64,000 nucleotides of DNA. Source: Melieria omissa (lineage: Eukaryota > Arthropoda > Insecta > Diptera > Ulidiidae). The stretch is taken from contig OZ020269.1 in NCBI GenBank assembly GCA_963971225.1, positions 93,682,865 to 93,746,864 of the forward strand, written 5' to 3'. The position numbers were made by a program, and so were the translations under genes. This document shows, one piece after another, positions 23,816 through 36,069 of this stretch (the first letter of the stretch is position 1; each line of letters opens with the position of its first letter). The notes beneath the pieces were generated by a model. The model saw only the letters and a list, made by a program, of their open reading frames with translations. It was not told the origin of the DNA and made no database searches.

Positions 23816-24647
23816 CACCGTGCGACAAAATTAAAAAAATTTCCAAACACACGAAAAAATCGATATACTTGCGAAACTACGGGCCAAATGTAGTAAAACT
23901 GCGTTTTTATTTTTTCTCTCTGACGTCAGGATTTTTATTAAAGGACTTTGAAATTTCAAGGATATGTTTATTTCATGGAATTATTTCAAAAATTGAGCGC
24001 ATTGTAGAATAACAATATGGATATCTAATGCAACAGAAAAATCTTTAGAATATTATAAAATTTAATGTTTTGGTGCAAAAGGACGAAGAGGTATTAAAAA
24101 TGTCCTTTTAAAACTTTGTCCTTAAATATCCTTGGAAATTTCCTATTCCTATTTTCCTATAAAACTATTGGAAAAAAAATTTGAAAAAAATATATCTTAA
24201 GGACTGATATGTACACTACTACATCCTTGAATTTCGTCCTTCTAACTTTATTAGTTTAAGATATAACAAATTTAATGTTATAAACAGTTTTTAACTTATA
24301 CTAGAGAATTTTTAAGGATTTTTTACTAAGTTGTCGCCAAAAAGTGAATACAAATATGTAAATGTAATTTATAAAAAATAAAACTTCGTTATTAATAATG
24401 GGTGTTAAGCATCCAGCAATTTAATAGCGCACCTACTATCGTGGGTGTAATACACCCAGTTACTTTTTAAAACAATTGTATAAAAACAATTGCTTTCTTA
24501 ATACAAATATACTTTAAAACCTTCCGAAATATGCAAATGTGGATTACATTATAACTTTATGTTGGTTTTGATTAAAAATTCTATATTTTACTGAGAAATT
24601 GAACTCACAGGGTGGATTCCACCCTGACGATAGTAATGGAGGGTTAA

Positions 24648-26505
24648 GAAGAGATGTTAAAATAATTATTTGTATCAATTTCATACCATTTTTATTTCTC
24701 AGGATGAAATGATTGTTACTGTGTAGTTATTGAACTATATTGAACTGTGTAGTAGTTGAAGATTCAAACCCACTGCGCCACCGTTTCAAGTATGCAATTA
24801 ACCCAAATCAAGGCAAACTTCCTTCAAATCTCAGGTGGCAAACATAATGGGAAAATCACAAAGCTAGAAGAGTTAGAAAAATACAAAATTTGGCGTCAGA
24901 GCGTAAAATCAAAGAAACGTTCACAGTTAAAGCCAAAACCCGGTTAGTAGAGAAGTAGACAAGAAATTGCTTAGGAAGCAAAATATGCAAATTCCTTTGG
25001 GAAGAGACACAACAAAGTAATGCAAAATTTTATTCACACTTCATAAATGTGTGTGACACACACATACACCCACACATACATACATACAGTCACAATAAAA
25101 GGTCGAAACGAAATCTTTGAAAACTGACTTTCAAGTGCAAATTCGAAGCGAGCAAAGTTTGCCGCTGGTCCTCCCACTTGACACGTTTTTGCGTGTTGCA
25201 CACACACACACGCACACAATTCCCAACTGCAAGTGTGCTGCCGCTGCCGAGAACTGGGAGAGGGGGCCCGAGACCCCAGTGTTGACATTCGACGCGTTTG
25301 CAATTATTTGAGGCAACACTCACGCACGAAATGCCACACAAATTCAAACGGGGGGCCGGGTTGGCTGCTGGTTGCTGCCGACAATGATTATCTGATTATC
25401 TGGGGGCGGTGTGGCAGTGTGGTGGCAGCAAATCAACTAATTTGCATTTCAGAAGGCAAAGTAATTTTCAGAGAGGCTGAGAGCTACAGACAAGTCTGTG
25501 CAAGTGTTGCACACCAATCGACAACGTCTACCTTAACGCTCGAACGACACTAATCAAATCAACGCCAAGCACAGTTTTAATTCCCAACTACGCGCACGCA
25601 CACGCACACGTACACGCCCACAACGCACCGCCCACTGTGCGCAGCAATCACAACGGCTTAACGCCAATGTCGCCCAGATTGCAACTGTAATTTTGCCAGC
25701 TGCAGCGTTCGACCGAAAATTGCCAGCTCGTCATTTTCGGTTTTCGCCTTTCGTCTGTCTTCTGCCTATTTCGTTGCCAGATCGTTGCGCAGCGATAAGT
25801 TTCGCGCTCTGTTTGTTTGTTTGTTTGTTTCTTTGTTTGACGACTTATTGTCTGCTTACTTATTTGATTTTATTAGCAGTGCGCCGTTGTGCGCCCTAAA
25901 GTAGGCTATATTTTCAAGGCGCAATCGCTGATTCGCCACATTCCCACACAAGTCGCTAGCGGCCTCGCTGCGCACAATAATATTGCGTACGCATGTAAAT
26001 TACTTAATTTCATAAAGCACACGTGTTGATGACTTTGATGCATTTGCGCCCAATTCGAAATTCCCCGTCCTATTTATATTCATGAGTTCGAATTGAGTGT
26101 GCTTAATGCTTTAAGAGCGGCCAACGTGCCAAACGAATACAGAAAGTTTCTGAGCTTTTCATTATGTGAAACTGGTCAAATTAAAGTATTTACTAAGTTG
26201 GACTACAGGACCGTAAGTTAAAGGTGAGTAATGGTCATCAGGAATAGACTGAGACAAAAGTAATAAAACAAAAATATACAGGCTTCAAAATTCGCTGTGG
26301 TTGGAAGTTTTGCTTCAATCATGTAGACTGGTCTTCCTTAAGTTTTAAATGGCGCCTAGCTGATTTGGGCCAATTGGAGATTACAAGCAGCAAAAGGTTT
26401 TGCTTTACTTAGTGCTTCCAATGTGAATGTGTCCAACGTGTTCTTATGATCCACTCGTATTGTTTCGTAACCACAGCACCTTTTTAGACCATTCTACACC
26501 CTTTC
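24648..26505. other. non-coding; CA-rich island at 25.0-26.0 kb
   Basis: Contains CA-rich runs (25025-25090, 25195-25220, 25590-25620) and GC-richer stretches. The frames on both strands derive from CA/GT runs. A (GTTT)n run is at 25815-25832. No gene is supported. Confidence 0.4.
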
Positions 26506-26507
26506 AA

Positions 26508-28290
26508 GTTGTATATCAGAAAATTCGAATTGTATTTCGGCGTTTAAAATTATATTTCAGATTTTCGAATTGGATTTTAGATTTTTCAAATTGATTTCAA
26601 CAAATTTTTTAAATTGAATTTTAGATGTTTCAAATTGAATTTCAGATTTTTCAAATTATATTTCAGATTTTCAAATTGGATTTCAAATTTTTCAAATTGA
26701 ATTTCAGATTTTTCAAATTATATTTCAGGTTTTCAATTTGAATTTCAGTTTTCTTCAAATTGTATTTCAGATTTTTCAAATTGAATTTCAAATTTTTCAA
26801 ATTGTATTTCAGATTTTCAAATTGGATTTCAGATTTTCAAATTGGATTTTAGATTTTTCAAATTGTATTTTTGAATTGAATTTCAGATTTTTCAAATTAT
26901 ATTTCAGATTTTTCAAATTGTATTTCAGATTTTTGAATTGAATTTCAGATTTTTCAAATTGTATTTCAGATTTTTGAATGGAATTTCAGATTTTTCAAAT
27001 TGTATTTCAGATTTTCAAATTAGATTTCGAATTTTTCAAATTGTATTTCAGATTTTTTAAATTGTATTTCAGATTTTTGAATTGAATTTCAGATTTTTCA
27101 AATTGTATTTCAGATTTTAAAATTAGATTTCGAATTTTTCAAATTGTATTTCAGATTTTTTAAATTATATTTCAGGTTTTCAATTTGAATTTCAGTTTTT
27201 TCAAATTGTATTTCAGATTTTTCAAATTGAATTTCAGATTTTTCAAATTGTATTTCAAATTTTCAAATTGGATTTCAGATTTTCAAATTGGATTTCAGAT
27301 TTTTCAAATTGTATTTTTGAATTGAATTTCAGATTTTTCAAATTATATTTCAGATTTTTCAAATTGTATTTCAGATTTTTGAATTGAATTTCAGATTTTT
27401 CAAATTGTATTTCTGATTTTCAAATTGAATTTCAGATTTTTCAAATTATATTTCAGGTTTTTCAAATTGTATTTCAGATTTTTCAAATTGAATTTCAGAT
27501 TTTTTGAATTGAATTTCAGATTTTTCAAATTATATTTCAGATTTTCAAATTGTATCTCAGACTTTCAAATTGTATTTCAGTTTTTTCAAATTGTATTTCA
27601 GATTTTCAAATTGGATTTCAGATATTTCAAATTGTATTTCAGATTTTTTGAATTGAATTTCAGATTTTTCACATTATATTTCAGATTTTCAATTTGAATT
27701 TCAGTTTTTTCAAAATGTATTTCAGATTTTTCAAATTATATTTCAAATTTTCAAATTGGATTTCAGATTTTTCAAATTGCATTTCAGAATTTTTAATTTG
27801 AATTTCAGATTTTTCAAATTGGATTTCAGATTTTTCAAATTGTATTCCAGATTTTCAAATTGGATTTAAGATTTTTCAAATTGTGTTTCAGATTTTCAAA
27901 TTGGATTTCAGATTTTGCAAATTCTGTTTCAGATTTTTTGAATTGAATTTCAGATTTTTCAAATTATATTTCAGATTTTCAAATTGGATCTCAGATGTTT
28001 CAAATTGTATCTCAGATTTTCAATTTGAATTTCAGTTTTTTCAAAATGTATTTCAGATTTTTCAAATTATATTTCAAATTTTCAAATTGTATTTCAGATT
28101 TTTTTAATTGTATTTCAGATTTTCCAAATTGTATTTTAGATATTCAAATTGTATTTCAGATTTTTCAAATTGTATTTAAGATTTTTTAATTGAATTTCAG
28201 ACTTTTCAAATTATATTTCAGATTTTTCAAATTGTATTTCAGTTTTTTCAAATTGAATTTCAGATTTTTCAAAATGTATTTCATTTTGTA
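26508..28290. repeat. ~1.8-kb minisatellite, ~21-bp unit
   Basis: About 80 or more units of the type AGATTTTTCAAATTGTATTTC, with variants (GGATTTC, GAATTTC, TTGAATTGAATTTC) arranged in higher-order blocks; for example, 26740-27000 resembles 27190-27420. The unit length is a multiple of three, so frames encoding FRFFKLY-type heptads stay open; I treat these as artefacts. The repeat is asymmetric and purely intergenic in appearance. Confidence 0.92.
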
Positions 28291-28578
28291 TTGTATGCAT
28301 TCATTCATAAACAAATTAAAGCCAAGGAACACAGGGTGACAACTTTTGCGGCACCCTGTATAAACTTCTTTATAGCAGACAAATTTTTCCCAACAGATAT
28401 GTAGGATCGGAATCACAATGGAATGAATGGAATCACAATGGACCCAAAAATATCTTCGAATGAAGTCGCACTTCACCTCTTCTGAACCTAACCTTCTTCT
28501 GTAACCTAACCTATGTCTTTTCTCTGTACGTAGAACATAGCGAAGACGTTGAATCTCAAATAATAGCTTAGCTTCACG

Positions 28579-28716
28579 CAGTGGCGGGAACCCTCCGAAA
28601 TATTAAGATCGACTTTAAAACTGCATACAAATTAAAAGGAATTTTATAAATTTTAAAGAATTACTTTTGGAAACCTTTCCCTCCCCCCCCGAAATATTTT
28701 TCTGAATCCGCCCCTG
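28579..28716. mobile_element. 138-bp hAT-type MITE
   Basis: Ends CAGTGGCGGGA / TCCGCCCCTG are imperfect inverted repeats. The 8 bases outside (GCTTCACG at 28571, TCTTAACG at 28717) match at six of eight positions, fitting a decayed hAT target duplication. Confidence 0.6.
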
Positions 28717-28724
28717 TCTTAACG

Positions 28725-31400
28725 TCTTTCTGAAGCGCGTATAGTTCATAGTTAGTTAAAAAAAATATTTAGTAAAACCTTACTCATTGCCAACATTTTC
28801 CTCGGCATTTTGTCTCTAAACCATTCAACGTCTGTTGACATCAAAAACTATGGCCAACAAATCTATTTCATTTTATTTAACAACATAAACAAATACTAAA
28901 TATTTCCACTGCACATAACCTCAAACGTAATGGCTTCGTCTGCAAACTCGAACGCGCTCCAAATTCGACGAGCACTCATAGTTTCAATAAAGTATCGACG
29001 TTATGAAACGAGGCAAAGTAGTTAAAGCAACGACGCTATCTAAATTACCCTGAGACTTCCGGCAGAAGACTCCAGGCACTCGTAGGGCTAACAACGGTGC
29101 GGTGCAGTGGAGGGGGACAAGCAAAGAAGAAACCGAGGCGCCAACACTGTCAAACCGAAATCGGTAAATGCCAAAAGGATAAACAGGAAGCGCATAAACA
29201 TGCCAGCGATTCGGGCTGCAGTGGTGAAAAGTGACAACAACAACTAAAACAAGAAGAAGCACAATTTGTTTGTTGTAAGTGGCATGCAGCGTGTGTCTTG
29301 AGCGAACGCAATGGTGGCTGGAATAATTTTACAAATTTTCGCAAATTTCATCTGTGGGACGTACACAACACAACACAACAAAAACAACAACAACAATAGA
29401 AAAACCAGTGCGGCAATGTTAGTTGCAGTAAAGAGGATAATCGTAACGGTCTTTTGATTTTGCAGCGCAGAAAAAAAATCACACAAGAGCGAAGCAAAGT
29501 TTGACAGACTGGAGGCCAAAGACGAGACTTGAGCGGGCAAAGAAGCTGCAATATCACCGAACCAGTGCAGGCAAATGCACTATCGATGAGGGAAAAGAGG
29601 ATGGTAGAGAGGGTTGAGAGAAGGGGGACATCGAGCCAAAGCAGTTGTGGCGGATGTGCGCTGCGGAATCGAGTTCAAGACCGGAGGTCTTCCATATAAG
29701 AGATAAGTTAATGCGACCTGGGAGCGCACTATCGACAACGGAAAGCAGTCTCCGAGGTGGCAACAACAAACAACAACATGCCAATAGCATCTGCAACAAC
29801 AACAACAAACAACAACAACAAAAGGCGACTATAATAAATGCATGCAAACACAAATGTGAAGCACAGAAGGCAACATGCAAAGTGCCAAAGGATAATGCTT
29901 TGCTGTGCGAATTTTTTTGAAAAGCGCACTGCAGCACAGCCCAAGAAATACTCAAACATTTATGTGTATGTGTGTGTGTTTATTTGTGGTTTCAACAGCA
30001 CAGCTCAAACTTGCCGCCAACGCCAAACGGAAACGGAAAACGCTCAGCAGCCGAACCAGTTAACATTCGACGCCGCAATGAAATTAAATAAATAAATAAT
30101 TTTATTATCGCACAAAATGACTGTCATGCTGACGCTCTAAGTGCATCAATTAAGCCAAAAGCATTGCTTAAATTTTTAAAGTTGCATACTTTTTGGCTTT
30201 GGCGCGCGTGCACCACTATTGAGCACTGCGCGAGTGGTCACGTCTGAGCAGACATTTCGCCTAATCCTCAGCCAGCTGCGGCCACTAACTTTTCCGCTTC
30301 CACAGACAAATGTTGATGGGTTCGCTACACACACACACACACATAGAGCACAAGCAACAAATTCATCTGGCCAACTGTCAGTCCCCAAACATATGCTACA
30401 CTTTGCCATGCCAGTCCATCAAAGAGCGAAATTATGTTCGTGTTGTTGGCGCTCGCATGATACGAAATCGTTTGCGGCCATAAACAGTGCACACAAAGTC
30501 AGTTGACTTTTGGCCATTTACCAGCCAAACAACAAAATGCTTCAAACACACGCATACACATACACATAAGTCTACTCACACGTACGTCGTTTGTGCACTT
30601 AACATTTGTTGCTGCGTCGGTAACATAACGGTCGCATTAAGGCAGTGGCCGGCAGGAGAAGGAGAGAGATAGGGAAATGTCAAGATGCACACATAAAAAT
30701 GAACGACTTTTGCCCCTGAACGTATGCTATGCTATGTTATTGAATGAATTTATACAGTTCCGTAGCGCTACGTTTATGTTGGCGAGAGTGAGCAGCTTTG
30801 TGTGTGTGTGTGTATGGCTTATCGCTGCGTCGCACAGCTGAACGCCGAGTGACCGGCAAGCAGCCACCGTTGTGCAGGAGCAACAGACATAAAGGATCTC
30901 GATTGATAAGGCAATAAGCAGCTGAAGATAGTGTCGTTGCGGTGGCAAAACGAGCTTGACACGAGCATGAAACTCATGAAACTGAGACATTGGCAGGCAT
31001 GCGTTGCGCTATGCTCAATGAATGATGCCATGAAATGGCGTAATTGCAGCTGCAACCTAATTTAATAAGAACTCGAAAAGGAAGTGCACAATGAAGGAAA
31101 TGAAGGAAGTGTTGCCAGTAAAATAATAAAAAAATTTGCTCGTAATTTGCAAAATGCAGAATACACGATTGAAAAAGCGGCGGCTTGGAAGAAATAGAAA
31201 TCGTGTAAAATGGTAGTGTAGAACTTTTTAAATTCAATTTTTTTAATTTTATATCATTATTTATTTAAAATTTATTTAATATTTTATTATTACAATATTT
31301 TATTAAAAAAGTTAAAAGGATGAAATTTAAGAATGTAGCAGTGTAAATATTACTTCTTCAGACATATTAAAAAAAAAACTTATTGATCACTTTCAAAGAT
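28725..31400. other. non-coding; CAA-rich island at 28.9-31.1 kb
   Basis: CAACAACAA and CA runs (29233, 29375, 29761-29820, 30330, 30548) in a GC-richer background. Many short overlapping frames exist on both strands, none with a domain. This is the largest stretch in the window without recognisable transposons and is probably ancestral host DNA. Confidence 0.4.
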
Positions 31401-31839
31401 ATTCGATTTAACACGGTTTGAAAATAACAAATTTTAAATGTTTGTACACGATTTTATACCATTTAGCACTTCAGCATTTAGCACTTAGCACTTAGCATTT
31501 AGCATTTCAAAATCTGGCTTTGGGCTTACATTTTTTTGTCAAATTTGATTTTTGCGAAACATGTTAACATCACAAATTCAGGGAAATTCCCTGTTTGTGG
31601 ATACAAGCAAATTTACTTGTCAGAGCAATTGAAATGTGTTAATATTTTGTGAACTATCAATGCAATCAGACGTGTTTGGTAAAGAAATTTTTAATGGGCA
31701 AATTAGTTTTTCCAAAGTTACATTTATTAAAACTTTAACGCACTTAGATAAAAGGTAAGCCAACAAATATTTGTTATTCATTCAGGCTCAACATTTCTTG
31801 GCAAAATGTTCGGCTTAAACGAAGCCACAGTAAGAACTA

Positions 31840-32683
31840 CACCGTGGCGACGAATAACTGTTACCTTTTTTCAAAGCGCTGCTGCGCCTATCGTATTAGG
31901 CCTAGACTTATTATTATTTTTTTGTATTTTTTTTTTATCAATACTGTAAACAATACACTAGTTAGACAACGAAATCATTTAGTGTGAACAATTTGAAAAG
32001 CATACACGCCAAACGAGAACTTGGGGTAAACTTAAATTTGAAGGGTGAAAACCCAAGGGTGATTGTTAAATCGCTAAAAAAACTGACAATCAACAAAATG
32101 TTTGTATATCGTACTATAGCGCGGTTTAAGGAAACTAGAACCCTCAAAATCGCAAAAAAGATCGGTCGCAAAAGTACCGGAAGAACTCCAGAAATGGTGA
32201 AGAAAGTGCGTGAACTCATGAGTCAAAATTGTGCGATTTCTGTAAGAAAGATGGCTAAAGACATGGGTGTGTGCCATAAAGCCGTACAAAATGTTATTAA
32301 AAAAAATTTGAAGATGAATGCCTAAACAAAAAAAACCAATTCACGGTCTTACAGAGCGTCAAAAAATAATGAGAAAGAAAAGAAATGATCAACTCCTTCG
32401 GCGGCACGAAGCGAAAACAAGTCCTTAGAAAATTGGACGTAGAGAGTTAAATTTCAATCAAAACGGTAATCTCAATTGCGTTATATATTCACCTTTCCAA
32501 CGGTATCTTCGATTTTTCGATATCTTTATTCTGTGAAAAGTTAGAGCCAAAAAACAAAACCCCTGTTCACAACCCAGCCCTCTCCCTTACTGAAATAAAT
32601 ATAAAATATATATTTTTCAAAATCAATCACGGTCTTTTTTATTTTTAACAAAACGTTAGTAACAGTTATTCGTCGCCACGGTG
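31840..32683 (+). mobile_element. 844-bp Tc1/mariner-type element nested in the Tigger remnant
   Basis: Perfect inverted ends CACCGTGGCGACGAATAAC / GTTATTCGTCGCCACGGTG, extending to about 25 bp, with TA on both sides (31838-31839, 32684-32685). It contains the N-terminal part of a transposase but lacks the catalytic domain. Confidence 0.9.
31984..32325 (+). pseudogene. Tc1/mariner-type transposase N-terminus, truncated
   Basis: A 113-residue frame with a paired helix-turn-helix layout (SLKKLTINKMFVYRTIARF, then a GRKSTGRTP hinge, then SVRKMAKDMGVCHKAVQNVI). After the stop, a shifted frame continues the family-like sequence (IHGLTERQKIMRKKR) for about 30 codons, so one frameshift and a large deletion have removed the DDE/D domain. 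It could at most encode a DNA-binding fragment. Confidence 0.7.
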
Positions 32684-33189
32684 TATAATGTAACATAAAT
32701 ACTTGTTCTTAAAAAATCCTTGTTTTTCTTTAATTTTAATAGGTTTTAGAGATAAGAAATCAATTTTTGCATACGATCCATGTCTTTTTTTACACGGTTT
32801 TTCCTGGAACCAATCTACCGTTGTGGTGTGAAACGTGTAAAAAGTGTACGACATGAACTTCTTTACGAATAAAAACACGACGGTTCAGTTCCGTAAAATC
32901 TATGCCTTATAAAGAAAAACATTACTGCTAAAATCGTATGGCATTTCCAATACTCCCGCCCGCAGAGCACAGTATCACTGACCAATCCGTAGGCAAGGAC
33001 CAAAATAGCTGATCTTGCATATTTCCGTTAGGAACAGTGCGCTGCGGTAGGTAGCGTTGAACTCGCTCGGCCGCCGCCGCAAGTGTTGACTTGCTTTGTT
33101 TACAAGTGCGGCCCGCGTGAGATATAAAAATGTATACTTTTGTTTTTTCTGAATAAATTTTTTAAATTTTTTTCTAACTTAACTCTGGG

Positions 33190-33500
33190 TCCAAAGCCAT
33201 TTCATATTCACCTTCGCAAAAATATCAAGTGTTTTATATTTCATTGTAAAGGGAATTTCACAGGCTACAATATGATAGCAAACTTATTGTACCTTAGTAA
33301 TGGATTTTTTCGAAAAAAATTTTTATAAAAAGAAAGTACATCAAAAGAAAGGTATGAAAAATACCTTTTGTTTGATACCCATATCGTGTAAATCAGGAGA
33401 TTAATTGAGTTTTTTGGTAAAAACTTTGAACTTTTACGCCGAGCCACGCCTTTTATGGGCGTTTCTCAGGCAAAATTAGTAGTTTGTTAGTTACAGGAGC
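33190..33500. repeat. dispersed repeat shared with 52.2-52.4 and 63.2 kb
   Basis: CATTGTAAAGGGAATTTCACAGG, the following AT-rich stretch and TATGGGCGTTTCTCAGGCAAA match 52190-52400 in the same order, and the first part matches 63160-63285. The family is unidentified and has no coding frame. Confidence 0.6.
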
Positions 33501-34587
33501 CAACCCTCTATATAAAAGTATATTCATATTTTTTTACAAAGGATCGCTATACTGCATTTATGCCTCGACGGAAGTGGGGTTTTTGGGACATTTTTGTCGA
33601 AAAAACAGTTTGAATGTATTTTTTTTGGATTGGTGTCTTAAGCAAATTCGTTGGTCGTTAAAATATCTACAAACTTGTCGAAGACAGTAAAGCGATATTC
33701 AGAACGATTTAGGACCAATTAGCATTTAAACGTTCGAAGACTTAAGCGACGAATTCAACTAAAATGAGCAAACTTCAAAGTCGTATTTCTCATAAACTAG
33801 AGCCAATCCAGCCAAACGCCTGGTGGATCTCAAGTCAGTATACGTGTAGAAAAGTCGCTCAGTAGGTCCCCCGCTTGTTGCAATTTTCGACTTGCATAGT
33901 GTTATTAATAAACATTGCCAATTTGATGATTCCCCTTTTTCACAATAAACACTAAAACAAGTAGGGAAGTAGAATGAAAAGGAAAATGCTTGCATACTTA
34001 TTCAAAACGCCAGTTTGAAGTTTGCTGTAAAATATGAGGTTCGAATTTCTGGAAGACTCGAATTTGTGAGATTTCCAACTTGTAAGCGTCTACTGTATTC
34101 TAAACAAGTGAGTCGAGACTGACGAAATACTTCTATTGGGTTGGCGAATGCTATCCGAAACCGCATTTTACACCAGCAATTTTTGTGCTTGGAGGGCTTA
34201 AACCCCCAAGACTTCTCCCCTCTGTGTGCGCCATTGCAGCTGATTAATTGTAAAAATGTATTTGAGTTTGGTGCCTCGTGCATCCCTCGCAAAGATGAGG
34301 GAAATTTCAGAAATAGTTATTATTTTTTTTCTATTTTAACTACGACAAAAGAAAGAATAAGGTACAATCAAAGATAATTAAAGTCAAATTAAAGTTAAAG
34401 TAAAATACTTTAATTGTCTTTGGTACAGTCATGTGGAAACGTTTGGTGTATGAACTGTATTCGAATCAATTGTCAGACAATAGTTCGCTTGCATCCGTTT
34501 TCGAAATTTTGAAGAAAAAGATGCTCATCGTTCTAGTCAGCCTATTTCCAACAAATTCTATAAAAGTTGTGGACAAGGTTCAAGTAT
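33500..34587. other. non-coding, no gene seen
   Basis: No coding frame with support. 34165-34260 contains a relative of the small repeat at 3.6 kb. Confidence 0.35.
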
Positions 34588-34591
34588 TTAA

Positions 34592-35346
34592 GGGGAGGTT
34601 CTCCTCTTTTTTTTCAAAAAATCAATAATTTTTTTTTTGATGAAATGAAAGGTATGAATGTCGAGAATATGTGTGCAAAAGGATTTTTCGATCCGCAGCA
34701 TATTTATCGCATAGGAGCGTCTCTGATGCGTCGAACTTTCGCGCGCGGAGGAACGCTCTGGTGCTATTTTACTGCGCGGCCAAAGATTTTAAACGCGTTT
34801 ATCTCAAAACCATTTTTTTCATCCTAACGTCAAGCGTAACTCATGATCTACTTATCCGAGTTACTTCACCTATAGCATTTCTTAAAGGGTATGATTTTTT
34901 ATATGACTTATACCTAAAACAAATATAAACAAATGTGTAATAATAGTCTTTTAACAAAAGAAAAGTCGAAAAAAAAGATGGTAAAAATTGAACTTTTTCT
35001 ATGATTATGCATAAATTAGATGATTTTTTATAAAAATTATTCAAAAATAGGTATAAGTCATAGGGAATTTAATATTCTTTACTATAAAAAAAAAATTTGT
35101 GATTTCAGTTCACTACAAGTGGCTACAGCCTTGACGTTTCCGAACAATGTCTCGCTTGCAGAGGTTGACAAGACCCGCCATTTTTGGGCCGCCATATTGG
35201 ATTTTGTAAAAAAAAATTTTTTTCTTGTATTTTAGAAAGATGGCTTAATAAATCATCAAAACCGTCTATTCGTGAGTCGTTTCATTATCCGACAGTAAAT
35301 GAAAGAATTTCGCTTTATTTTCGGCCGAAAAGAGGAGAACCTCCCC
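34592..35346. mobile_element. 755-bp TTAA-flanked element
   Basis: Inverted ends GGGGAGGTTCTCCTCTTTT / AAAAGAGGAGAACCTCCCC, perfect over 19 bp, flanked by TTAA (34588-34591, 35347-35350). A second inner inverted pair (ATGACTTATACC / GGTATAAGTCAT) lies near 34900 and 35050. No transposase. The G-rich ends differ from the CCC-type ends of the other TTAA elements here. Confidence 0.8.
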
Positions 35347-35454
35347 TTAAACCAGGGACCGAAAATAATTATTTTCGCAATATTTTCATTAAAAAAATCA
35401 AGATGAAGGAGGCATTGCGGATATGTCATGTAGTGCAATAAAATGATTATTTTT

Positions 35455-35854
35455 GAAAGCAGTTTTCAAAAAAGCAATAAACCAATATTTCTTGATTTTT
35501 ATTTTCCGCTTACCGAATAAAAAATATTTGTTGATTTGTTTTTTTTTTTTATACTTTTTTTAATTTTTTTTTTGTGATCAGAAAATAAAAATTATTTGTT
35601 GAGTTTTATTTTTTGGGGGAAAAATAAAACTTATAAAATAAAACTCAACAAACAATTTTTATTAAAAAAAATAAATCAACAAATATTTTTTATTTATTTA
35701 TTTTGGAGGAAAAATAAAAATTTTAAAATAAAACTCAAAAAATAATTTTTATTGTCTGATCCAAAAACAAAAAACTAAAAAATATTTTTTATTCAGTGAG
35801 CGGAAAATAAAAATCAAGAAATATTGGTTTATTGCTTTTTTGAAAACTGCTTTC
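35455..35854. repeat. inverted repeat with 55-bp perfect arms
   Basis: 35455-35509 (GAAAGCAGTTTTCAAAAAAG...) is the exact reverse complement of 35800-35854. The ~290-bp loop is itself built of inverted AT-rich blocks (TTGTTGAGTTTTATTTT and its inverse), and similar blocks continue to about 36010. A transcript would form a long hairpin. Confidence 0.8.
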
Positions 35855-36069
35855 AAGACAATAAAAATTATTTGTTGAGTTTTATTTTATAATTTTTATT
35901 TCCCCCCTCCCCAAAAAAAAAACTCAACAAAAAATTTTTATTTTCTGATCACAAAAAAAAATCAACAAAAAATTTTTATTCGGTGAGCGAAAACTAAAAA
36001 TCGAAAAGATAAGTTTTATATTTGGATTTTTATATTTAGCTTATCAGTTTTACGGTCCCTGATTTAAAC

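Larger units (their letters stand above)
22506..24643. mobile_element. 2.1-kb TTAA-flanked element with nested LINE fragments
   Basis: Ends CCCTCCATTACTATCGTC / GACGATAGTAATGGAGGG are perfect inverse copies flanked by TTAA (22502-22505, 24644-24647). Subterminal blocks containing CTATCGTGGGTGTAAT recur inside both ends (22538-22564, 24434-24460). No transposase remains. The centre holds two retroelement fragments (22833-23205, 23325-23815). This is a piggyBac-type non-autonomous element. Confidence 0.8.
31405..32822 (+). mobile_element. Tigger (pogo-type) remnant, transposase lost
   Basis: Aligns with the 46.4-49.4 kb Tigger: GATTTAACACGGTTTGAAAATA, CAAATTTGATTTTTGCGAA, GCAATTGAAATGTGTTAATATTTTGTGAA and GGCTCAACATTTCTTGGCAAAATG are shared. 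Right-hand homology resumes at 32690 (AAATACTTGTTCTTAAAAAATCC). Nearly the whole transposase has been lost, and a separate TA element (31840-32683) sits at the junction. It reads straight through the position of the 191-bp MITE of the other copy. Confidence 0.75.

Noticed and set aside
26738..28189. Open frames encoding FRFFKLY/FQIFQIV heptads
   Set aside because: They exist because the ~21-bp minisatellite unit is a multiple of three. No signal, codon bias or boundary supports a gene.
26508..28290. Regular repeats resembling a CRISPR array
   Set aside because: No unique spacers; units are contiguous and variable. The host is an animal.
29554..29955. 133-residue minus frame rich in Leu/Cys
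   Set aside because: Encoded by CAA runs read in reverse; the opposite strand is open too.
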